From: Tanypteryx hageni
Lineage: Eukaryota; Arthropoda; Insecta; Odonata; Petaluridae
DNA: 64,000 nt
Reading direction: 5' to 3'
Assembly (NCBI GenBank): GCA_028673005.1
Contig: CM054118.1
Span: 7,404,410-7,468,409 of the forward strand
The position numbers and the translations under genes were made by a program. Under the pieces are notes generated by a model that did no database searches, had not been told where the DNA came from, and was given only the letters and a program-made list of their open reading frames with translations. Shown piece by piece: positions 1-12,239 of this stretch. The first letter of the stretch is position 1, and the number at the start of each line of letters is the position of its first letter.

Positions 1-1130
1 TGAACTAAGGTGTCTAACATTTTACCTTTTTATCGGTTGCTCTACAAGCGTACACTGATTTGGTGTCACGGATTAAATTTAATGTCATCAGTACTTACTT
101 TAACTTTCTCATGGATTTCATACTTTTCTTCAGTTTTTAACATTTACACACTTTTTAGAAGGGGGTGAAGAAAAACAGAAATTTTATAAATTTTTAAGCC
201 CATCTCCTGCCACTATCTCAAAAGGTCTCAAATCTCTAACTACAAGTTCGACACAGCCATCTAAAACCTTTTTTTTTCTTTTCAGCTGATAATTTTGGTA
301 AATCGCTTTTTTTCGGCACAAGAAAATTTGTAATTTTAGACTCGCCTTCTTTGTTATTTTCACACTTGTGTCGCAATAAACTTGATGTTTCCAGCTTCCT
401 ATTATCATAACGATAAACATTTTATAACTACTGCAAGCGATTTTCTTAGAAATCAGTTCTCCCTTTTCATTTAAATTTCACAGAACGTTTCCCAAATTTT
501 TTATTTGGTATTTTCTTTTCTTCTTAAAGTGTACTCTAACCTCAAAAGCTTCCTTCTTATCTGATCAGTATTCATTGTTCAAATCTGAAGGTCAGATAAA
601 TGTAATATTTCGATTAAAATTGAGATTTATAATTGAATGATGCATTAACTTATAATTGAGAATTTTACATAGCTTTTAATCAGCTCGTATTGGTTCCTTT
701 TAAGGATGTGGTAGATTGATATTCTGTCACAAAAGTCGAGGTCACATATAACTCACTAGTGTAATTTTATAAAATAACTGTCGTTCCTTTCTCTTTTATG
801 TGACCACGTCTCTTCAAAAGCGAATTCACGAAGATATATGTTACTTGCATGAATGGGCAAAACTAACTGGTTAAAAGGGAGAGTTCTCGCACAAACCAAT
901 CCGTTATAATTACATTGTGCTACATAATTCTCCTATTTACTCTTTCTCACTCCCCTCCCTACATTCCCTTCTTCTAAACGTAATCGACAATCGCTTGCCA
1001 ATATCAACTTTGTATCTATTTATATAATAAAAGGAATCGTTTTTTCGTCAGTCACTTTTCTTGACACATGATGCACAAAGCCTGCGATCTGCCGACCTGC
1101 ATAAATTGCAAATTTGTATTTTCCTATATA
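1..1130. other. AT-rich non-coding DNA, nothing recognised
   Basis: The reading frames here are short and stop-rich, with no recognisable protein motif. I see no inverted ends, tandem array or RNA gene. Confidence 0.6.
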
Positions 1131-1225
1131 ACGCTACTTTTGACCACGAGGGTGTGCTTTTCTAGGAGTAAAAGGCATGTGGAAAGTTCCTGTGCCTATA
1201 CTGGCGAAGCAAATTGAATTGGAAT

Positions 1226-1372
1226 TAAAACTAGTTTTCGTACACGCACCGGTGCCTTTTGTGTCCGAACCCGACCCGTACCCGCATGGAAGCACTCTAT
1301 ACCCGACCCGCACCTTTTGCTGCGAGTACCCGCGGGTCGGGTCGGGTAAACTGCGGGTATGCAGGGCTCTAG
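1226..1372 (-). mobile_element. hAT-type transposon end (GC-rich fragment)
   Basis: A sharply GC-rich block of repeated CCCGACCCG / GGGTCGGGT motifs in an AT-rich setting. Its outer edge on the minus strand reads TAGAGCCCTGCATACCCGC. That layout (TAGAGCCCTGCA followed by tandem GGGTCGGG/CGGGTACC motifs) resembles ends of non-autonomous hAT elements. I find no matching opposite end nearby, so this is a fragment. The overlapping short reading frames are low-complexity by-products. Confidence 0.4.
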
Positions 1373-1399
1373 TTCGAACCCTGCAAGCAGCTTTGGTTT

Positions 1400-1960
1400 T
1401 TTGCAGATTAGACGGGGTCCAAAACATATACATTTGTCCATATATATAAAACGCCCGATTCCTTGGTTCCTGATTCTTGGATATACTTTAAACGCGAATA
1501 ACTCTGTCAAATATGCAGATATATACTTGAAATTTGACAGAAATAATCTACTCCGATCTGAAAATACTATGGCGAAGCAAAAAATTTAGGAATGAATCCA
1601 TTTGTACCCTTTATCTTGGCGTTGGCTATTCTTCCTCTACGGATTGGATTTTCCGGAAAATTTTGAACCCCGATCTCGGATCCTTAAAATCCAAAATCTC
1701 GCGGTTTCGGATTTTTCCTTTCAATTGCAAGCTAAAAGCTACCAGTGTGCCAAATTTCAACTTTCTAGGTCTTCTGGATGTGAGTTAAACATTTTGGACA
1801 TACAAATATACACCCACTCTGTTTTATATATTTATATTTTTAAAATGCTAATAATATTTAGTAAAAGTCCTAAAATTGGCTACATTGAGACTTCGAGGTT
1901 GCCGGTTTTTTTGGTTTTTCCAGTTTTTTTGTAACTATATATAAAGGGAAGGTCAGAAAT
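1400..1960. repeat. Possible old interspersed repeat of the 32.7-33.0 kb type
   Basis: AT-rich DNA containing phrases such as CCAGTGTGCCAAATTTCAACTTTCTAG. These resemble the CCTGCCAAATTTCAGGTCC...CTAGAAG phrase of the repeat around 32.9 kb and 40.0 kb. The similarity is short and weak. No ends were found and no coding function is proposed. Confidence 0.25.
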
Positions 1961-2022
1961 TTTTATCTTCGGGGTCAGGTCAAATACTGGTTTACTGAAT
2001 GTCGTAACAGTTATATCATAAT

Positions 2023-2083
2023 TTTAGAAGAAGGGACTCTAATTACTATTTTTTGCTGTAATTAGACTCCCTACTTCTTTTAA
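2023..2083. repeat. Imperfect hairpin, arms about 24 bp
   Basis: The left arm (about 2,023-2,046) reads AGAAGAAGGGACTCTAATTAC. The right arm (about 2,058-2,083) is its near-perfect reverse complement with about two mismatches. The loop is about 11 bases (TATTTTTTGCT). It could be a tiny MITE remnant or a chance foldback. A small-RNA precursor is possible from size alone, but nothing else supports it. Confidence 0.5.
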
Positions 2084-2341
2084 TAGGTCACTACATGTCT
2101 CTTGCGTTATTTGTTCAGTAGGGGACTTACATATTCTTGTCAGTTTCAGTACAACATTCATATAGTGAAGTAGTGCTTGGTATACCCATCATGGATTTAC
2201 GAACAACGATATATACGGTTATGTTTTGTGGTCGTTTACGTAAAATAGTTGCGAAAACGTTTGGAATGACGAAACCTGCATTCAACGTTGGTTGTTTAAT
2301 TCGTGGTAGAGCTGTTGAGTGGCAAAAAAGATTTTGAGGGA

Positions 2342-2650
2342 CAGTGGCGGATTTAACAGGGGTCGCACATGACGCACGCTAGGGCCCCGTGATGTATGAA
2401 GCCCCCTGAAGGATGAGGTCCCGTGAAGTATGGGGACACGTGACGCATGGCAGTGATTCTCAACTTGGGCCGCCCGGAACCCTAGGGCTCCGCGTAAGAT
2501 TGGGTTTTCGTGTGGATCCGCGAAAATGTAGGGAAAAAGGAAATATTTCCCTGCCGCTCATTTACACTAAATATTGTATTTATCCCTCACACTCAGTGGC
2601 GGATTTAACGGGGGTCGCACTTGGCGCGTGATAGTGGCCCCGAAAAAATC
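2342..2650. mobile_element. Cluster of non-autonomous DNA-transposon ends
   Basis: A stretch of about 45 bp beginning CAGTGGCGGATTTAAC and continuing GGGGTCGCAC occurs twice in direct orientation, at about 2,342 and about 2,594. Between them, at about 2,450, is CAGTGATTCTCAACTTGGG, which resembles another hAT terminal sequence. CAGTGG-type starts followed by GGGCCCC-rich sequence are typical of non-autonomous hAT copies. Complete element limits cannot be fixed, so this is a mosaic of fragments. Confidence 0.4.
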
Positions 2651-5600
2651 TTCCTGTGTATAATCTCAGAAACATTACATGTCTCAATTTAAAAATCAGT
2701 GGAACCTCTCTATGACAAGTTAATAGGGCATTTGGATACAGCAGTACACGACTTATAATCTAAACAGTTATAAAATAAATTAAAAACATTAGAGCAGGTA
2801 AATTGGACAGCACTAGAAAAATATGAGAGATGGGAATTTGAGACAAAACTGACTTTAGTCCAAAATGCTTCGCCCACCCCTCCCTCCCCCTAGAAACTTC
2901 GTACGCTCTCCTAAGGGTGAGGGGAGGCGCCTCAAACCTCACGCCTGAATATTATCCCAAAGGAAATAGCCCCGAACACCGAGATTAAGTTGTAAAATTC
3001 CATCCGAACAATTTTCCGATCATTCCTCGTGCCACAATTCATCGTTCGAGCGAATAAAAAATAAAATAAAATAAATCTCGCCCGGAAGCAGCTCAAGGCG
3101 CACCGTTCCTCACTGGCCACGATGTGGACCACGGGTGATTTAATTTCGGAGCTAACGGGACTCCGAGAATTCCGCAGCGTTGAACCCCTAGGTTACATCG
3201 CATCGCCAATACGGATAAACTAGAGAGAGGAAAAGAAGCGTGTTTGCCCCGGGAATTAAACTAGATTTAACGTGATAAGGTGCGTTTTTTCTGTCTCTTT
3301 GCGGAAACCTTAAAAGGATCGATAGCTCGTTTTATTACAATCAAAAGAGGATTTTCCTCTTGTTGGCGAAAGGTCTGTTTTATCTCACAACACGAGCAAT
3401 ATACTGCCTAAATATTTAACCCTACGGCAAATGTTTTTCGGAGCTGAGTTTAGAACAAAATTCATTCATTATTCATTCGTTTCATTCATTTTTGCGATGT
3501 GTTTCTTAGTGCCGTTTTTTTTTCGTTAAATATAACTTTTAGATTAAGAAAATTATGGCCGTGAGTGCTTTGGATAAAAAGGACATTTCATATAAAATTA
3601 TTTTTCATATCATTAAATAAAAAATACAATCTGACTGTCCGCATATCTGAAATTTATAAATTAGAAGTCTTCACCAGTAATGAAAATGTTAGGAGGACCA
3701 GATACGAATCTCGGGTATAATGTAACCTTACTCAGTGGTGCTTCAACCATAATAGGATCATAAAATGGACGATTCGGATTCTGCTATTGTTGAATCATCT
3801 GAAGCTTTGTAGCCTAAATGAGCATCTGGAGTTCCCAACCATGCTATAGCAATCTGAATGTGTTCGATTTATCAATTTGATATTCATATTAGGGACTTCT
3901 TTTATATATTACTTTTTAAAAATGCTTGAAGCTAGACACAGTACGCAATTATTTTCGTATAATGGTGTATTTAGTAGAATTAAACAGAATTATTAGACTA
4001 TTTCGTCCTTTCTTTTCATTCGCAATTTTCATGAATATTATATATATGAAAAATCCGAAGTCATAACGCTACAGTTATGCAGAAGCGACAGCAAAAATGG
4101 AACTTGTTTTTTATTCAGTTAAATATAATTTTTAGGTACGACTACTATTCTGGACGTTTTCCCATCCAAGGTCTATCGGCAGTAGATGTTTATCACTACT
4201 TACTTAATGATTTTTTACATGCTTACACAAGCTCTTATTTAATCACAAACTCAAAATATTCTTTATTGCACTCATCTCCAAGAAACCTTTCTTTACACCT
4301 TTAAATTCACATCGGTCATGATCGTAAAAAAATAAAATGTCACAGCCGGAAGTGGGATGACGGATTACATGGTTACCGAGAACAAATCTTGTGTGCCATG
4401 GCTGCGCATACATTCATCTATATGCATTTGCATTTAGAAAGTGAGGGTGACGGAGAAAAATGAGGCTTCTCGCGTTTGAGGGAAGGTTATTTCATATAAA
4501 AAATTGCCTTCGTTGCTCTCTCTCTCTCTCTCTCTGCTAGGATAAACAAACATCCTTTGCCTTTTCAAGAAATTAATTAAGACTGAAACACCATTAAATA
4601 CCTTTACTTTCCGGAAGGTATTTCAGGTGTACAGATTTACTTTTTACGAGTTTCGTGGCTGTTTGTGACAATGTATCCACGTCCACTTAATATATTCTCT
4701 GCAGAAATCATGTATCTTCATACTTATTCAGATAGGGTCACAAAACCTAAGATTTTTTCCATCAGCCAATACACCTGTTTTCTCCTTTTACTAAGGCAAA
4801 TTTAAAGCTCTTTACATATTTCCTTTGACTATTCAATATAATCATAGCCATTCAATGTAATAAAATCTGATGTGGCCACCACACGACTTTCTCCATATCT
4901 ATAATATTTCTAAAAATTCCAAATAGGTTACATAATAATAAATATTTTAAGAAACCGAGAAAATTTTAGACTTTACAAAGAACAGAAATAAAATCAAACC
5001 ATAGCATTCTGATATTGGATATAACCACTAAGCTCCAACAATTAAGAAAACAAAAAGGAGCGTTACTAAGGCGTAACTAAGCGTCAATTGTTAACAATAG
5101 TCGTCGGTAGGTGGCGTGGTGGTGGCAGCTATAAATATAAAATACCTCTTAAACAATACATTATATGGAAAAATATTTCAAACAAAGGTTATAAAAAATT
5201 AAATTTTCTACAACTTTTATTCCAACATATTTATAAATTTATCAAATATTAAAGCAAATACTTTAACATAACGGATAAGTGACAAGAGTAAACACCGCTT
5301 CCGGTTGACCGACCTTTACCAAAAAGTAATTTGTTCTTGTGACTTTTATAAAAATGTTAAATATAAAACTTCGCGTTGACCTGATTAATAGTTTTTGAGT
5401 TAGAGCATCCACAAAAAGCTATCACACAGACATCATTGAGAAAATTGTCAAACCGTGTTTAGCGGACCTCAAAACGTGTATTTACGTTGAAATCTCGAAG
5501 TCGATTTTTTTTCATGAAAACAATGCTTTCCCCTATGCTACGTATGTAGAGAAAGTAAAAAAACATCCATCAATCAGGCTTAATACATTGGATTTTGTAA

Positions 5601-5749
5601 GACTAATAAGTTAAGAATAAATCTTGGCCATAAAAAATGTAAGAAGTAATAAGGCAAATATATCACCTTTAAAGTCTATAGATCGAAGGAGAGAAGGGGC
5701 AAATAAAGAGGAAAGGAATAATAAAAAGGAAATAATAGAGTTAGGACCT
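2651..5749. other. Non-coding DNA with small microsatellites
   Basis: No gene or element was recognised. It holds an ATTCATTC-type microsatellite near 3,462-3,500 and a (CT)n run at about 4,519-4,542. Longer reading frames here are AT-rich chance frames without motifs. Confidence 0.55.
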
Positions 5750-5757
5750 GTTAAGAC

Positions 5758-6093
5758 CAAGGGCGGGCAAACTTTTATGCATGTCCGACCGCATCGGTGG
5801 TTGGGAATGCTTCGGCGGGCCGCATTGAAAGTTGCCAATGCTTAGGTGGACCGGATTAGAATTTAAATCAGTTATCCTGAGATTCTGGGGCATCACATCA
5901 ATAAAGATCGAGTTTTAATGAGGGTTTAGGGTGAAATCTTCATAATTTAAGGTTTTATTATCATAACTTTACCATAAAATTATGAATTTGTGTGTTGAAT
6001 TTTACTGAACGCTTTTTCCTCATAGCTCCGCGGGCCGCATAAAATGCTCTCTGAGGCCACATACGGCCCACGGGACGTAGTTTGTCCACCCTG
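5758..6093. mobile_element. hAT-type MITE, 336 bp, complete
   Basis: The left end is CAAGGGCGGGCAAACT. The reverse complement of the right end is CAGGGTGGACAAACT, so the ends form short terminal inverted repeats of the CAGGGGTGGGCAAAC type known from hAT elements. The flanks are GTTAAGAC (5,750-5,757) and GTTTAGAC (6,094-6,101), an 8-bp target duplication with one mismatch, which is the length hAT transposases make. The interior has subterminal GGCCGCAT/GGGCCGCA motifs and no transposase frame, so it is non-autonomous. The mismatch in the duplication and decay of the ends suggest an old insertion. Confidence 0.75.
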
Positions 6094-6101
6094 GTTTAGA
6101 C

Positions 6102-7324
6102 TATTGAAAAACGCAGAATTGCAATAATTTGCGACGTAAGTCACATTATGAAATTGAAATTGTTACATCGCAGCTTAATACATGTATTTATAGAAACATT
6201 CCGAGTTAAATTATTAAATTAAACGAGTGACCACCGCACGAGAAACGCATTTAAAAATCTTCAGTTCGTTAATCGAACGCCTGACGTCCCCGACCTCATG
6301 GTCTTATTGCCAGACCAGTTTCCGGGTTAGCGGAGCACCGGAGAGGAGCGACATTTTATCACGGAAACTCAATTTCTTCTGAGGAAAAATTTCATCCCAT
6401 TCCGACCCCATGCCGGTTTTAATGCATTGACGCCTCCCAACCCAACCTTCTTATACCGGCGGATCGATAGTGTGTCGAGAGAAACTGCTTCGGCATTCGA
6501 GGAGAAATCCTCGCTTTATTTTTCTTGCCAACGTATTTAATACACCAGACAGAGCCATCATAATTCCATAATACTGACTATATAAATATGAACTAATTCG
6601 TAGTTAACCGGAATTGCTTCGATCCTTTATCTTTTTAGTCAAAAAGTTCGAAAAAGTTTCAACCAGCGCCTAAGTTGTTTTTGCACTCAAGCCTGCGTGA
6701 GTGAAAACCATTAGGTTGGAGCCTTTACGGCGTAATATTTGGAGGAAATCCCAGCATTAAATTATATTTTTTTATTAGCGGACTGGAGTTCTGTTGTTGT
6801 TCTGGAGAACAATTATAGGTAGCGAAGATTTGGGTACCCGCTGTCTCTTAAAAAAAATAATAATTAGGTAATGTCCTTTTTTATTTTTAAAACAAATCAT
6901 ATTAACTACGACTACTCATAGTTTCTATGAAAAAGATTTATGCACTTTATCTGCATCAAAACATTCCTGCTTTGATACTATTTCTCAATGTTATGCTCTA
7001 GTTTGCGGTCTCAATTCTAATTGCGAAGTTAAAGTTACTAACAAATAAAGTTGTTCCACGTAATTTATCAACAAACTATAATATTAATGTCTGATCTTGG
7101 TATATTTGAGTAAGTTTTTAATGCTATGTTTATCTGACTTTCATTGTTGTTTCACCTTTCGAATGCACCCCATATAAATCTATTACGCTTCTACTAAGTT
7201 AACATCTCTGGGTTTTATCAAATATAATGATTATATAAAATTAACTTATGCGATCTTTATATAAAGTCACAAACAGAGAATTTGTAAACTATTATACAGG
7301 ATTGGTATTTCTTTTTTATGACCT
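6102..7324. other. Non-coding DNA, nothing recognised
   Basis: No protein motif, RNA gene or repeat structure was detected. Confidence 0.55.
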
Positions 7325-7390
7325 GCTGATTCCCTCTTGCCTACACGCAATGGATATATGAGGTAGTGCTATGAATAGCTGGTCAGTTAA
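7325..7390 (-). mobile_element. SINE-A 3'-end fragment (diverged)
   Basis: The stretch CTGATTCCCTCTTGCCTACACGCAATGG, followed by GAGGTAGTGCTATGAATAGC, matches the minus-strand 3' part of the SINE at 15,208-15,533 (GCCGATTCGCCTCTGTCCTACGCACAGTGGG...GAGGTAGTGCAATGAATAGCC) with several differences. The tRNA-like head and body are absent. Confidence 0.55.
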
Positions 7391-7667
7391 ATACCACCCC
7401 TAAAAGGGCCCGTTTTGTTGACCACCTCCTCCACGAAAGGTCCACTCTTAGCTCGTCGCTGCCCAACCCAATCTGCCCATTTACTTTTTCAATTTTATGT
7501 TAGGTTTAGTATTAGCTAGTAGTCTATTTTATAGCTATCTGTGAACCTATTGAATGTTAAAATGACAACTAAATGTATTATTTACAACTTTAAATATGCA
7601 ACTTAATAATTTTACTGTCACTGTTTCTTATGATATTGTATTGTACCGCACTTCATTTGTTACAATG

Positions 7668-7775
7668 TAGGTTGGCCCAAAAAATAACATATATACATGT
7701 ATATATAATTAAAGAATATATTAATAATAACAAAAAATAATAATAATAATTTTTTTAAAAACACAAGCCAACCTA
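7668..7775. mobile_element. Possible mariner-type MITE, about 108 bp
   Basis: The left edge GTAGGTTGGC and the right edge GCCAACCTAC are exact inverted repeats of 10 bp around an AT-rich core. A TA dinucleotide sits at each edge, as expected of Tc1/mariner target duplications. The ends are short and the core is simple AT sequence, so chance is not excluded. Confidence 0.35.
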
Positions 7776-8107
7776 CCTTACTCTACTTTATTGAATTAAT
7801 AAATTTATTTTCTTTTTTTATGAAACTTATTAATTTTCTTAGTGTTAATGGTTAATTTTAATGTTTACTCCGCCTTAAGGCTACAATGTTTAGTATTTGA
7901 TTATCTCATAAGTACCCCTTTTCGCACTGTTACTTCGGTTGGTATAGTGAGGCACTACTAACGAAGACAGCCCACGCTTGGTCGTTCAGACCGTAATAAC
8001 AGAGATTTGGGAATAGCTCGTCAGTTTTAAAAATTTAGGAAGAAAGATTACTTCCTAATAATGTCTTAAGACATTTAAATGTATGGATTTGTTTTTATAC
8101 AGGAATA

Positions 8108-8165
8108 GGTACATCTGAGTCCAGCCGATTCGCCTCTGCCCTACGCACAATGGGTATCTTAGAGA
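8108..8165 (-). mobile_element. SINE-A 3'-end fragment
   Basis: The stretch CATCTGAGTCCAGCCGATTC, continuing GCCTCTGCCCTACGCACAATGGGTATCT, is the reverse complement of the 3' end of the SINE copies at 15.2 and 16.06 kb and is nearly identical over about 50 bp. Only the tail region is present. Confidence 0.7.
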
Positions 8166-8169
8166 TAAA

Positions 8170-9050
8170 GGGATAGGAAATAGAGTGCACTAAGTACTGA
8201 ATATCACCTAAATCTGAAGTAGATACGAAGAAGTAAACCTTCCGGAAATTAAAGGAATATTATTAATTAATTAATAAAATTAGTACTAAAGAACCAAGTG
8301 CGAAGTGATTACTCGCCGTCAATTAAAACTATCGCAGCATTAATCTTGAAAAAAATGCGTTTCTCCCTGGAAATTTTTGTGACTGATCTTGTTTGGAGTA
8401 CCGTAGAGACATCTGACGGGGGGGGGTCGGGGAACCACCGTTTTCCAGCGGCTGCAGACTCTCTCTTAGGGTAAAAACATAGTGGAGCCTCGCACTAAGC
8501 ATCGCATCAAGCATCGACTCGAGCGTCGCATCTGTCCTCAAATCAAACACATTGTGTTAAATGTGCCCCTTCATAGTGAAGCATCGACCCTCGCACCACA
8601 AGCATCACATCTATCAAGAAATCAAACTTGTTTGTTTCTTTGAAGTAAGTGCGATGGTCGATGCCTGAAATCTGACCTCTGATTGGTGCGTTCAAGGACT
8701 CCCCAGTCTGACTCACAGGCACCCGGGAACCCGTAGATTATTTAGTGTGGCACAGTTCATTGTGAAGTAAGGATTGGCCTTTAAATATGGAAAAAGAGGA
8801 CATCACAATAGATTTGTATTATTTATCACCCACCATTTAGCTGTCGTACTTGTCGACAAATCACTTTCACTGTCTGAAGACATTACAAATCTGAGGTGTG
8901 ATAATATGACACTTTTGAAGTAAATCAATGCATATAAAAAAGTATTACAAACAACACTCAAATTTAGTACAACTACAGCAAGTAGAAGGATATGTTTCTA
9001 TATCGAGTTCTAGAATCAGACTGGGAAGAAAGCCGATGCTTTACAGTATG
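8170..9050. other. Non-coding DNA with a G-run and degenerate CATCG repeats
   Basis: It contains a G run near 8,418 and a stretch (8,480-8,620) with several copies of AAGCATCGCA/AAGCATCGAC-like words, followed by similar sequence in reverse orientation (GTGCGATGGTCGATGCC at about 8,650). This may be a degraded inverted repeat. No gene was recognised. Confidence 0.4.
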
Positions 9051-9054
9051 TTAT

Positions 9055-9760
9055 CTTTTCTCTGCCTCCCTCTCTCTCTTCTACTTTAATGCCTCTTTAC
9101 CCTTATCTCCACATTCTTCCATCTCCATCTCCCGCTCATCTGTAACCCTCAAGAGATCGAGCTGGATGAGCAGCAAGATCGGGTGGGTGATTCCCCGTGA
9201 GACCACGTCTCATAAACTTAATATTTGAATTTCTCTACAACGGATCTCTTTCGCTCTCTCTTCCTCTATCCCTCACTAACTCGCTCCCTTTTTCTGCCCC
9301 TCTACTTTTCTCTCACCCTCTCTCTCTCTCTCTCTATACCTATCTCTCTCCTCATCTCTCCCTCTCTCCCCCTTTCTTTTTCTCACTCTTTCTCTCCCCC
9401 TCCCTATCTGCCTCTCCTCATCTCTGCCTTTCTCTTTCCCTCCGTCTTTCTTTTCCCTCCCTATCTCCCTCTCCCCTCCTCATCACTGCCTCTCTCCCTC
9501 TCTATTCCTCTCTCTTTCTCATTTATTCTCTCTTTCTTTTCCCTCCCTCCCTCTCTCTTTTCCCTCCTCCTCTCTCACTCTCTCCATTTCTCCCTCTCCC
9601 TTTTTCTCTTCTCTCCCAATCTCTCCCTTTTTCTTCTCTCTGTCTACATCTCTCTCTGTATCTCCGTCCCTCTCTTTTTCGCCCTCTCTATCACCCTGAC
9701 TCTCTCCCTATCTCTTCCACATACTCCCCCTAACTCTCTCTCATTTTTATATGTTCATTC
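9055..9760. repeat. Long CT-rich low-complexity tract
   Basis: About 700 bp of plus-strand CTCTCTCC/TTTCTC-type sequence. It opens two overlapping plus-strand frames made almost wholly of Ser, Leu, Pro and Phe. These are artefacts of the composition, not proteins. Confidence 0.85.
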
Positions 9761-9850
9761 CATTAATGATCTATTCGTATTGTGCCAAATTTTCCCTGAT
9801 GTAGAGCTTTATGCTTTTATGTATTTATCTTTTGTTCTAAATTTCATTTA

Positions 9851-10110
9851 TTGATGTCTTTAGTTAATTTAAGTAGGTTTCGCAGGTTTTTCGCACCCCC
9901 CTTCTTGTGTATGTTTTCCTGTAGTGGGTTTTTTATATGGATTTCATTATTCAGCAGTCCTATTTTTTCCCACAAAATTACATCTTTTCGCTTCCAATAC
10001 TTGTGTTACTTGTATTTACATAATATTCTATGCATTATTGTATATGTTTCATGACGAGGGGTTAGGTGGAAGATATGACTTAGTCTCAATCTCGCCCCAA
10101 ATAAAGGCCA
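9851..10110. other. Non-coding AT-rich DNA between CT-rich tracts
   Basis: The short frames here have no motif. A phrase near 10,070-10,110 (TCGCCCCAAATAAAGGC) resembles the TCGCCCGAATAAAGACG phrase near 46,835 that also borders a simple repeat. It may be the edge of a common repeat ending in a CT or ATCT tract. Confidence 0.35.
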
Positions 10111-10114
10111 AATC

Positions 10115-10370
10115 AATCAATCTCTCTCTCCCTCCCTCTCCCACACTCCGTCTCCCACAATCCCCCCCCCCCTCTCCCCCCCCCCCTCCCCTCTCTCTCG
10201 TGTTGGACGAGATTCTCGTAGCTCGCGTCCAATTACGGGCCGAGTAGAATGCTACGAGCCCTGGGTAACGGGTTGGTGGAGTGCCTTGAGGGATGACACT
10301 GGAATTCTATTTCCACCCCCCCCCTTTCCCTCTCTGCCCCCCTCTCTCTCTCTCTCCTCCCACAACCTAA
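10115..10370. repeat. CT-rich tracts flanking a GC-richer island
   Basis: Pyrimidine-rich runs at about 10,118-10,200 and 10,312-10,360 flank GAGATTCTCGTAGCTCGCG and nearby GC-richer DNA. No gene was recognised. Confidence 0.6.
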
Positions 10371-11004
10371 CGGCGAGGTGGCGAGAGGCGCTATTTGATT
10401 GACGACCTTGCCTCGAGAGTTTTTGCGACGGAAGGGGAGTAGAGGACGAAGAGGGAGGAGAGGGATAGAGTATGATTAGGGGGTGAAGGGAGAGGGAGGA
10501 AAGTTTCGGGGCTCTCTGGTGCAGCTGGGTCCGTTCAACTTTCGGGGGACGTCTCTCTATCTCGACCCTCCTCGCTTTTGTCACCTGCTAACGCGGGGAA
10601 ACTTTCGTTTTAATTTTTATTTAAAATAAGGAATGCATTCCTTCCAAATGGCTTAAGGATAATGGCTCTCCTCGCCGTCCGTGGGGAAAAACGTTAGGTC
10701 GTTAAGTAGTCCTCGTGAATTAAAAATTGAAAAGCAACAGTTTTGGCCAATTGCAGTATATTTTTGCTTTTACTGGTTCTGCTGTCGCATATTAATGTTC
10801 TTCTCGTAAATGTTGATATTAATGGGATAAATTATTCCATAGCCTATCTCAAACTTTGCAGCATAATGAGGTGATAATTGAGGAGTTTTAAGGACAAACT
10901 TGATCGAAGAAATGAACTGTCGAAACTATAAATTCTTATTTTTTTAAATTTGAATAGTTTTTTTAGTGGCGATTAGGAGTTTTGGTAAATTTTGTTGACG
11001 TTTC
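10371..11004. other. Non-coding DNA, nothing recognised
   Basis: A purine-rich patch (10,430-10,500) is followed by AT-rich sequence. The minus-strand frame across 10,252-10,584 is basic and low in complexity and resembles no known family. Confidence 0.5.
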
Positions 11005-11008
11005 TTAA

Positions 11009-12234
11009 CCCTCCAGTACACGGGCTTATTTTTCTTCCCTCAGTGCACGCAGCGAGCCTGACAGACCCCTCGTTATTTTTATGTGAAATTCCTAGATAAT
11101 CAGGAAAAATAAGACAAAGTTGATCATTTTATAAAGATGTGGATTTGTAGTAAAACATTTAACAAAATAAGCAGCATTTCATTTGTTTTTCTGTTAAAAA
11201 AAGGGATGTTTATTATACAAACAACCTAAATGTTCTTCCTTCAGTTTAACACTTAAAAACTTATTCACTTGGTCTTTTAATTATCAGTGGAAATAACAGG
11301 ATTAATCTTTGATATTTTCGTAACTTTATCAACATGTTCGAAGCAGCTGAACTTGCGCTTTTTGCGAAAATGCCTACGTTTTCTGTTTCTGCATACAGTC
11401 TCCGCATCAACCACCTGAAGTCGTAGGTGGTCCTTACGCTTTCGTTTGCGGGTCTGTCCCAATAATCTTTCAAAATCTCCTTTTTATTTCATTAGGAATG
11501 GTGTTATGGAATAATTTCCATGTTAGGTGCTCATTTACTAGGGCAAGCGACAGTTCTCTCAAAAATCTCTTCGGGGATTCTTGACCTTTGACCCTTACCA
11601 TGATAAATTACTCCCGCGTTTATAGCTCCGATGTTCAATAGGCTGTAGAATATGACCATCGGCCATCTCCTTGTGTTTCGTGCAATATTGTGTTTTGCGC
11701 TCATTTTGTCGACAACATCGACGTTTTGTGTCTTTGTAGAAAAAAATTACTCGAGCTTTTTTTATTTGAAAGCAATAAAACATTTTTCGCCTTCTTACAA
11801 ATGCACGATACCAACGTGAAATTCTCTTGAAAGCCCTACATTGATGATTTCTCTTCCCTGTAACTCGCAGAAAGAAATTCGTGACGAATTTACCTGTTTT
11901 TCTTACACCGCCAATCAGCGTTGTTTACCTTTATCATCACAGAGAGCACTAATAAATCTTTCTAGTACGAATAACAACCATTAAATTTGCATAACTAAAA
12001 TATAACGAAAATAATTGAATCGAGGATTAGAGATGCGAGTGCACGCAGGGGGTGTGTGAGACCATTAAACAGTTTTTGACGTAAATACACAACGAAGGAT
12101 AACTCGAATCAGACTGACCTTGCTGTATAACAGCAAACTAGGGATTATAGGCCGAGGCAGTGATGCCAACACAAATTTTGAGGTTCGATATAATGCGGGC
12201 TTGGTCTCACAGACCAAGGGCGTGTACTGGAGGG
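11009..12234 (-). mobile_element. piggyBac-like DNA transposon, internally deleted
   Basis: The ends are exact 14-bp inverted repeats: CCCTCCAGTACACG on the left and CGTGTACTGGAGGG on the right. Each is flanked by TTAA (11,005-11,008 and 12,235-12,238). TTAA target duplication with CCC-type ends is the signature of piggyBac. The element is only 1,226 bp, about half the usual autonomous length, and keeps a decayed C-terminal part of the transposase on the minus strand. Subterminal words around AGCCTGACAGACC and CTCACAGACC are partly inverted, as expected for transposase-binding regions. Confidence 0.85.
11261..11830 (-). pseudogene. piggyBac transposase C-terminal remnant
   Basis: Reading the minus strand from about 11,830 downward, one frame gives VDKMSAKHNIARNTRRWPMV followed by IFYSLLNIGAINAGVIYHGKG. 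This matches the conserved late part of the piggyBac DDE domain (D-x-M...R-x-T-R-R-W-P...NIxAINA). After a frame disruption, the segment at 11,277-11,462 is rich in Lys/Arg with Cys and His (VCRNRKRRHFRKKRKFSC) and sits where the family has its C-terminal cysteine-rich zinc-binding region; several expected cysteines are missing. The N-terminal half and the first catalytic aspartates are not found, so it cannot be active. The match is to family motifs I recognise by eye, not a computed alignment. Confidence 0.75.
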
Positions 12235-12239
12235 TTAAG

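Noticed and set aside
9197..9854. Two long overlapping plus-strand frames rich in Ser, Leu, Pro, Phe
   Set aside because: They lie in a CT-rich simple-repeat tract; the residue bias follows from the repeat and no motif is present.
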